This document shows, one piece after another, positions 35,580-64,000 of a stretch of DNA of 64,000 nucleotides (position 1 is its first letter; each line of letters starts with the position of its first letter). The translations under genes were made by a program, and so were the position numbers. The DNA lies in contig NC_091142.1 in NCBI RefSeq assembly GCF_041381155.1, forward strand, positions 38,427,604-38,491,603, in the 5' to 3' direction. The stretch is from Argopecten irradians (lineage: Eukaryota > Mollusca > Bivalvia > Pectinida > Pectinidae). Under the pieces are notes generated by a model. It searched no databases, was not told the DNA's origin, and worked only from the letters and a program-made list of their open reading frames with translations.

Positions 35580-37046
35580 AGCCCACCATCATCAGATGGT
35601 GGGCTATTCAAATCGCCCTGCGTCCATGGTCCGTCGTCCGTCCGTAAACAATGCTTGTTATCACTATTTCTTAAAAACTGCGGCAGGGATTTTGTTCAAA
35701 CTTCACATGGAGGGTCCCCTTGGTCCATATTTGTGCCATACAGATTTTGAGGCTGATCGGAAAAACAAGATGGCCGCCAGGCAGCCATCTTTGATTTTGG
35801 CAGTTGAAGTTTGTTATCGATATTTCTTGAGAACTACTGAAGGGATTTTGTTCAAACTTCACATGAAGATTACCCTTGGTCCCTAGTTGTGCCATACAGA
35901 TTTTGAGGCTGATCGGAAAAACAAGATGGCCGCCAGGCAGCCATCTTTGATTTTGGCAGTTGAAGTTTGTTATCGATATGAGAACTACTGAAGGGATTTT
36001 GTTCAAACTTCACATGGAGGGTACCCTTGGTCCCTAGTTGTGCCATACAGATTTTGAGGCTGATCGGAAAAACAAGATGGCCGCCAGGCAGCCATCTTTG
36101 ATTTTGGCAGTTGAAGTTTGTTATCGATATTTCTTGAGAACTACTGAAGGAATTTTGTTCAAACTTCACATGGAGGTTACCCTTGGTCCCTATTTGTGCC
36201 ATACAGATTTTGAGGCTGATAGGAAAAACAAGATGGCCGCCAGGCGGCCATCTTGGATTTCGATAGTTAAGGTTTGATATCCCCATTTCTCAAAAAGTGC
36301 TGAAGGGATCTTTCTCAAATTTAATATGTAGGTTCCCCTAAGGCCCTTGTTGTTCATATTGCATTTTTGGACCAATCGGTGAACAAGATGGCCGCTCGGC
36401 CGCCATCTTGGATTTCGATAGTTAAAGTTTGTTATGGCTATTTCTCAGATAGTACTGAAGGGATCTGTCTCAAATTTCATATGTAGGTTCCCCTAGGGAC
36501 CTAGTTGTGCATATTGCATTTTGGGACCGATCGGTTAACAAGATGGCCGCCAGGCAGCCATCTTGGATTTTGTTATTCAAAGTTTGTTATCACTATTTCT
36601 CAGAAAGTACTGAAGGGATCTGTCTCAAAATTCATATGTAGGTTCCCCTAGGGCCCTAGTTGTGCATAATGTGATTTGGGACCGATCGGTCAACAAGATT
36701 GCTGCCAGGCAGCCATCTTGGATTTTTATATTCAAAGTTTGTTATCGCTATTTCTCAGAAAGTATTGAATGGATCTTTCTCAAATTTCACATGTAGGTTC
36801 CCCTAGGGCCCTAGTTGTGCATATTTGATTGATCAACAAGATGGCCGCCAAGGAGTCATCTTGGATTTTGATAGTTGAAGTTTGTTGCCGCTATTTCTCA
36901 AAAGGGATCTGTCTCAAATTTTATATGTAGTATGTTTGAAAAAGTTTAAAAAGTAGAGAAAAGTAGAGAAAAGATCCATCTTTCCTTTGTCAGATATAGA
37001 TTATTCTTTGGTGGGCGCCAACATCCCTCTGGGATCTCTTGTTGTT
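35580..37046 (+). mobile_element. hairpin-headed element with about 155-bp repeats, copy 1
   Basis: It opens with a perfect hairpin (agcccaccatc / gatggtgggct, 35580-35605), then gtccgtcgtccgtccgtaaa, about nine copies of a 155-bp repeat (aagatggcc at 35767, 35923, 36074, 36230, 36385) and a degenerate tail ending gggatctcttgttg. Each repeat holds the near-palindrome aagatggccgccaggcggcc. The same head and repeats recur at 61851-62633. Confidence 0.85.
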
Positions 37047-37651
37047 TGTATATATATCTTCTATCTGGACCAAAAGTTGCAGGTCAAACGACCAGCTACA
37101 CGGTAAAAATTGTCTGCCCGACTATAAAATTGCCGGTCACGGGCAGACAGACAGGCATTAATTTCGAATGCTGTACATATGTCATTTCTCCAGTATCGAA
37201 GACAAAAAACTCTATATGCCATGTGGAAATTCAGTTTGGCACCAATTCTGTAACAGGAGATGAGAACATGTAATGGCCACATCAGTGTTATAGCAGTGCT
37301 GTTACCTGTAGCGAGTAGTTTAATTGCATGCTTCTAATCTTCTTCTGTTTATGTATAGACTGGCCACCAGTCTCTAGAATATTAAAAACATCACTAAAAT
37401 TTGACAAGATGATTTTTGTTTAAATGTCTAAATTCCTACCTAAGATTCAAATTAAGGGGAGATAATCTATATTAGAGGGCGCAACCCAATGTACACTTTC
37501 CCTCTGATTAACATAAAATTATCTTATTGAAAAGAAATCTATAGCAAAATTCTGTTGAGAACATCTTATTAATAATTATTAATTTAGCGTCTGGTGGCCA
37601 GTCTAGTTTATGTGCTGCATGGACTAAAAAAAAAAAATTTCATCCTTTTAG
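37047..37651. other. RIOK2 upstream/intron sequence
   Basis: A 75-codon plus frame (37046-37273) and an overlapping minus frame show no motif. The pair tggccaccagtctctag (37362) and its complement gtctggtggccagtctag (37589) form an inverted repeat about 240 bp apart, probably a small dispersed element. The expected RIOK2 exon 1 is not seen here. Confidence 0.45.
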
Positions 37652-61098
<23,447 letters not shown>

Positions 61099-61340
61099 TC
61101 TACCATGAAATATCATTGTCGCATCATATTACAGTCAAACCTGTCCATAAAGAACAGCAAATGGACATAGCAAAAGTGACTTTTAAAGGCAGGTGCCCTT
61201 TATACAGAGGTCAACTATCTAGAAAATTACATCAACTTAGGTTGATGAATCTGTCCTTTATAGACAGGTGTCCTTTATAACAGGTATATTCTTTAAATTA
61301 AAATTCAACATTTTTTGTTGAGTGATTGAACATATTTTAT

Positions 61341-61346
61341 AATAAA
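61341..61346 (+). terminator. polyadenylation signal of RIOK2
   Basis: AATAAA 243 bases after the probable true stop at 61098, followed by T/G-rich sequence. It is the first canonical signal downstream of the stop. Confidence 0.55.
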
Positions 61347-61850
61347 TTAAATTGTTACCAAGATTTCAAATGTGTTACGTTATTAGATGTGTTATGTTAT
61401 TAGCTCACTTGGTCCTTGTGATCGTTATAAAAACATGGCCGACAAGTTACGTCTCAGATTCTGAAACTTATCACCAGCTATGTATTCTCTAAAAGTACTG
61501 AATGAATCTTCCATAAACAGTTATGCATTTCTGTTTGGAGATCATCCTTGATATTCAAGAGGTTACTATCACTTGCAAATATCCACTCTTGGACTATGTT
61601 ATAGCAAACCTAAAGGCTCTCTGTGCAACTACAAATGAGTTAAGTCCTTTGATGAATATCAAAATAATTGAATAACAGTACACTGTGGTTGAATTGACAA
61701 AGTCACAATTTTATCGCCAATGAAATATATTTTTTGGTTTGAACCCTGGGTTGACTGTGATGCTTTTGAGTCAATCTCTGTAATCTTCAATAGAAGTTTC
61801 TGCAGGCTGTGATTGGTCTCTTTTATTTCTGTGATTGTCTTCATTTTATT

Positions 61851-62633
61851 AGCCCACCATCATCTGAATGGTGGGCTATTCAAATCTTTCCGTCATATGT
61901 CCGTCGTTTAGTCCGTCCGTCCTTAGACTCGTACAGTCCGTCCGTAGGGGGGGGGGTCAAATCGCTCCGTTAACAATTCTTGTTACCGCTATTTCTCAGA
62001 AAGTACTGAAGGAATCTTTCTCAAATTTCACATATAGGTTCCCCTAGGGCCCTAGTTGTGCATATTGCATTTTGGGACCAATCGGTCAACAAGATGGCCG
62101 ACTGGCGGCCATCTTGGATTTTGATAGTTAAAGTTTGTTACCGCTATTTCTCAGAAAGTACTGAAGGAATCTTTCTCAAATTTCACATGTAGGTTCCCCT
62201 AGGGCCCTAGTTGTGCATATTGCATTTTGGGACCAATCGGTCAACAAGATGGCCGACTGGCGGCCATCTTGGATTTTGATAGTTAAAGTTTGTTACCGCT
62301 ATTTCTCAGAAAGTTGTGAAGGGATCTTTCTCAAATTTCACATGTAGGTTCCCCTAGGGCCCTAGTTGTGCATATTGCATTTTGGGACCAATCGGTCAAC
62401 AAGATGGCCGACTGGCGGCCATCTTGGATTTTGATAGTTAAAGTTTGTTACCGCTATTTTTCAGAAAGTTGTGAAGGGATCTTTCTCAAATTTCACATGT
62501 AGGTTCCCTAGGGCCCTAGTTGTGCATGTTGCATTTGTGGGACCAATCGGTCAACAAGATGGCCGACTGGCGGCCATCTTGGATTTTGATAGTTAAAGTT
62601 TGTTACCCGCTATTTCTCAGAAAGTACAGAAGT
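61851..62633 (+). mobile_element. hairpin-headed element with about 155-bp repeats, copy 2 (cut by gap)
   Basis: The same head as at 35580 (agcccaccat...atggtgggct, 61851-61877), a gtccgtccgt tract, a run of 9-10 G at 61948, and at least four 155-bp repeats containing aagatggccgactggcggcc. The element stops at the N gap, so its right end and true copy number are unknown. Confidence 0.85.
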
Positions 62634-62643
62634 NNNNNNNNNN
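62634..62643. other. assembly gap (10 N)
   Basis: Ten N inside a tandem array, probably a placeholder for an unresolved repeat. Confidence 0.99.
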
Positions 62644-64000
62644 TGAATACGTGGCGTCCATCATCGATTGTTTTCAAGATTGGAGCTCCTGAGTGTACAT
62701 TGTGCGGTCCCACGTCGTCCTGACAATAGGACAGAAATATTAAATGTGACCTGACACAGGGGGTGTACGTGTTCACAATTCTTATAGACAAAGGCTATAG
62801 TAGGCTATATTGTGTTGGGACCGGAACTGATAGCCTGATGGATATAACTGATCTATTATCCGGTTATTAATATTTATAACATTGTAGACAGTACTAGAAA
62901 CGGGAAGTGATCGACAATAATAGCCTTAGTCTGACGACATTGCTCAAAGTTCAAATCGGTGAATACTTCCGGTCTATTAGAATGACATTAAAATGTGAAA
63001 TGTCCGCTCGATTGTGAGAAGACAGATATATGTGACACTAGTGTCAAAAATCGATTTTTTATTGATATAATTTCAGGACAATGGTACAATGACGTCATGA
63101 ATTATTCAACATGTTCGGTAGTGTTCAATGGAATTATGGAATTAAGAAAGTGAGATGTAAAGCACCAAGGGGATTAGATGGTCATTTCTTATATAAAGTT
63201 GGGGTGTAAACATGATCGATCGAACCAAAACCCACAGCTTAAGGGAACTTACACAACACTATTTTTATATGAACTTGTCATCACATGGGACATTGTAGAT
63301 GTTTTGTTATAAACAGTGATGATTGTTTGGGAAGTTTAACCAACTTTGTTTTATTCTGGAGTGGACGGTCGCTATTAGTTTAATGTGGTGATCAGAAGGG
63401 GCTTTCACCAGTAGCTTGTATCGTGCGCGTGTTTTGTTAAACTTAAAAGCATTTTCACTCTCATTAGAAATGTTATTGATATGGGTATCCGTATAGAAAA
63501 CAAACGTTTTAATAGTTACTACGTTCTCAGGTGAACTGTGTTAAGTGTTAAGGTTTGACCTATATTTAAGATGTACCAATTACATTGATACCTCTAGTTT
63601 TAGAGACTTGTACTATTTATGATACAAATTGCATACCAGCATTTTTAAAATGCATATACAAAACTAATTTCATTATTGTATGACTATCTAGCATAAATAG
63701 AAAAAAAATAACAAAGGTTAAATAGAATAATGATAATTATTCTGATGAAGCAATCAAGACTTTGCCTTCATTAGCTGGACTATAGTTTGATACGTTGCTA
63801 TTCATAACATTTAGCAGTTATTGAGCTTGTAATAAATATCGATGTCTCGCAGATGTAAGGATTAATTAGCATTCACTTAAATCAAGATTATCTAATACAT
63901 TCCATAGAACTCAGCAAAAACTTCACATCGATTCCATATCAACATGTATATATATTTTAGATTGGACTAATTTATAAAGAGAAAATGTCATTACTTGTAT
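62644..64000. other. no gene seen; possible promoter-like TATA at 63190
   Basis: AT-rich without open frames of note. TATATAAAG at 63190-63198 (plus) resembles a TATA box and could belong to a gene beyond the right edge; nothing else supports this. Confidence 0.4.

Noticed and set aside
35596..36375. Open frames on both strands of up to 138 codons
   Set aside because: They follow the 155-bp repeat exactly and overlap on both strands; they are repeat-derived.
33350..37651. RIOK2 exon 1 (about 22 N-terminal codons)
   Set aside because: I looked for the conserved start and LRYLS-type segment with a phase-0 donor and found no convincing match, so none is annotated.

Overview
This is an AT-rich eukaryotic window with no prokaryotic features. 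It has split genes with GT-AG introns, C2H2 zinc-finger genes, a 5'-truncated LINE, a tRNA-like SINE, MITE-like elements and a very high load of tandem repeats. The gene content, the style of the repeats (hairpin-headed elements with about 145-160 bp core tandem repeats) and the small gene exons adrift in repeats suggest a mollusc, most likely a bivalve. That assignment is inference; no species can be named from the sequence.

Layout. 0.1-1.9 kb: a 53-bp minisatellite split by a LINE 3' fragment that carries an 11-bp target-site duplication. 4.5-5.1 kb (minus): a probable first exon of a secreted protein of unknown family. 6.1-10.7 kb: a 65-bp satellite of about 70 copies. 11.0-18.85 kb (plus): a complete five-exon cytosolic sulfotransferase gene (297 aa), preceded by seven copies of a TATA-bearing 116-bp repeat; its first exon/intron boundary is itself tandemly duplicated. 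20.3-22.1 kb and 26.8-27.5 kb (minus): two damaged C2H2 zinc-finger genes. 22.6-23.5, 28.25-33.35, 34.7-35.5 and 35.6-37.05 kb: tandem-repeat-bearing dispersed elements. 37.65-61.1 kb (plus): the RIO-kinase RIOK2 gene, nine exons seen, first exon not found. Its introns hold a 1.6-kb TIR element, nested MITEs, a SINE pair and a 14-kb array of 25-bp and 12-bp units. 61.85-62.63 kb: another copy of the 35.6-kb element family, running into an N gap. 62.64-64 kb: no gene seen.

The two well-supported genes are housekeeping or metabolic: sulfotransferase (PAPS-dependent conjugation) and RIOK2 (40S ribosome maturation). They are not functionally linked. The RIOK2 last exon and the zinc-finger genes carry reading-frame breaks; in RIOK2 these look like two single-base losses and could be assembly error.

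I found no convincing new multi-gene system. The most unusual things are the giant two-unit minisatellite inside RIOK2, the in-frame tandem duplication of a sulfotransferase exon end together with its 5' splice site, an intronic repeat element dense in nuclear-receptor half-sites, and the layering of transposons inside one another.
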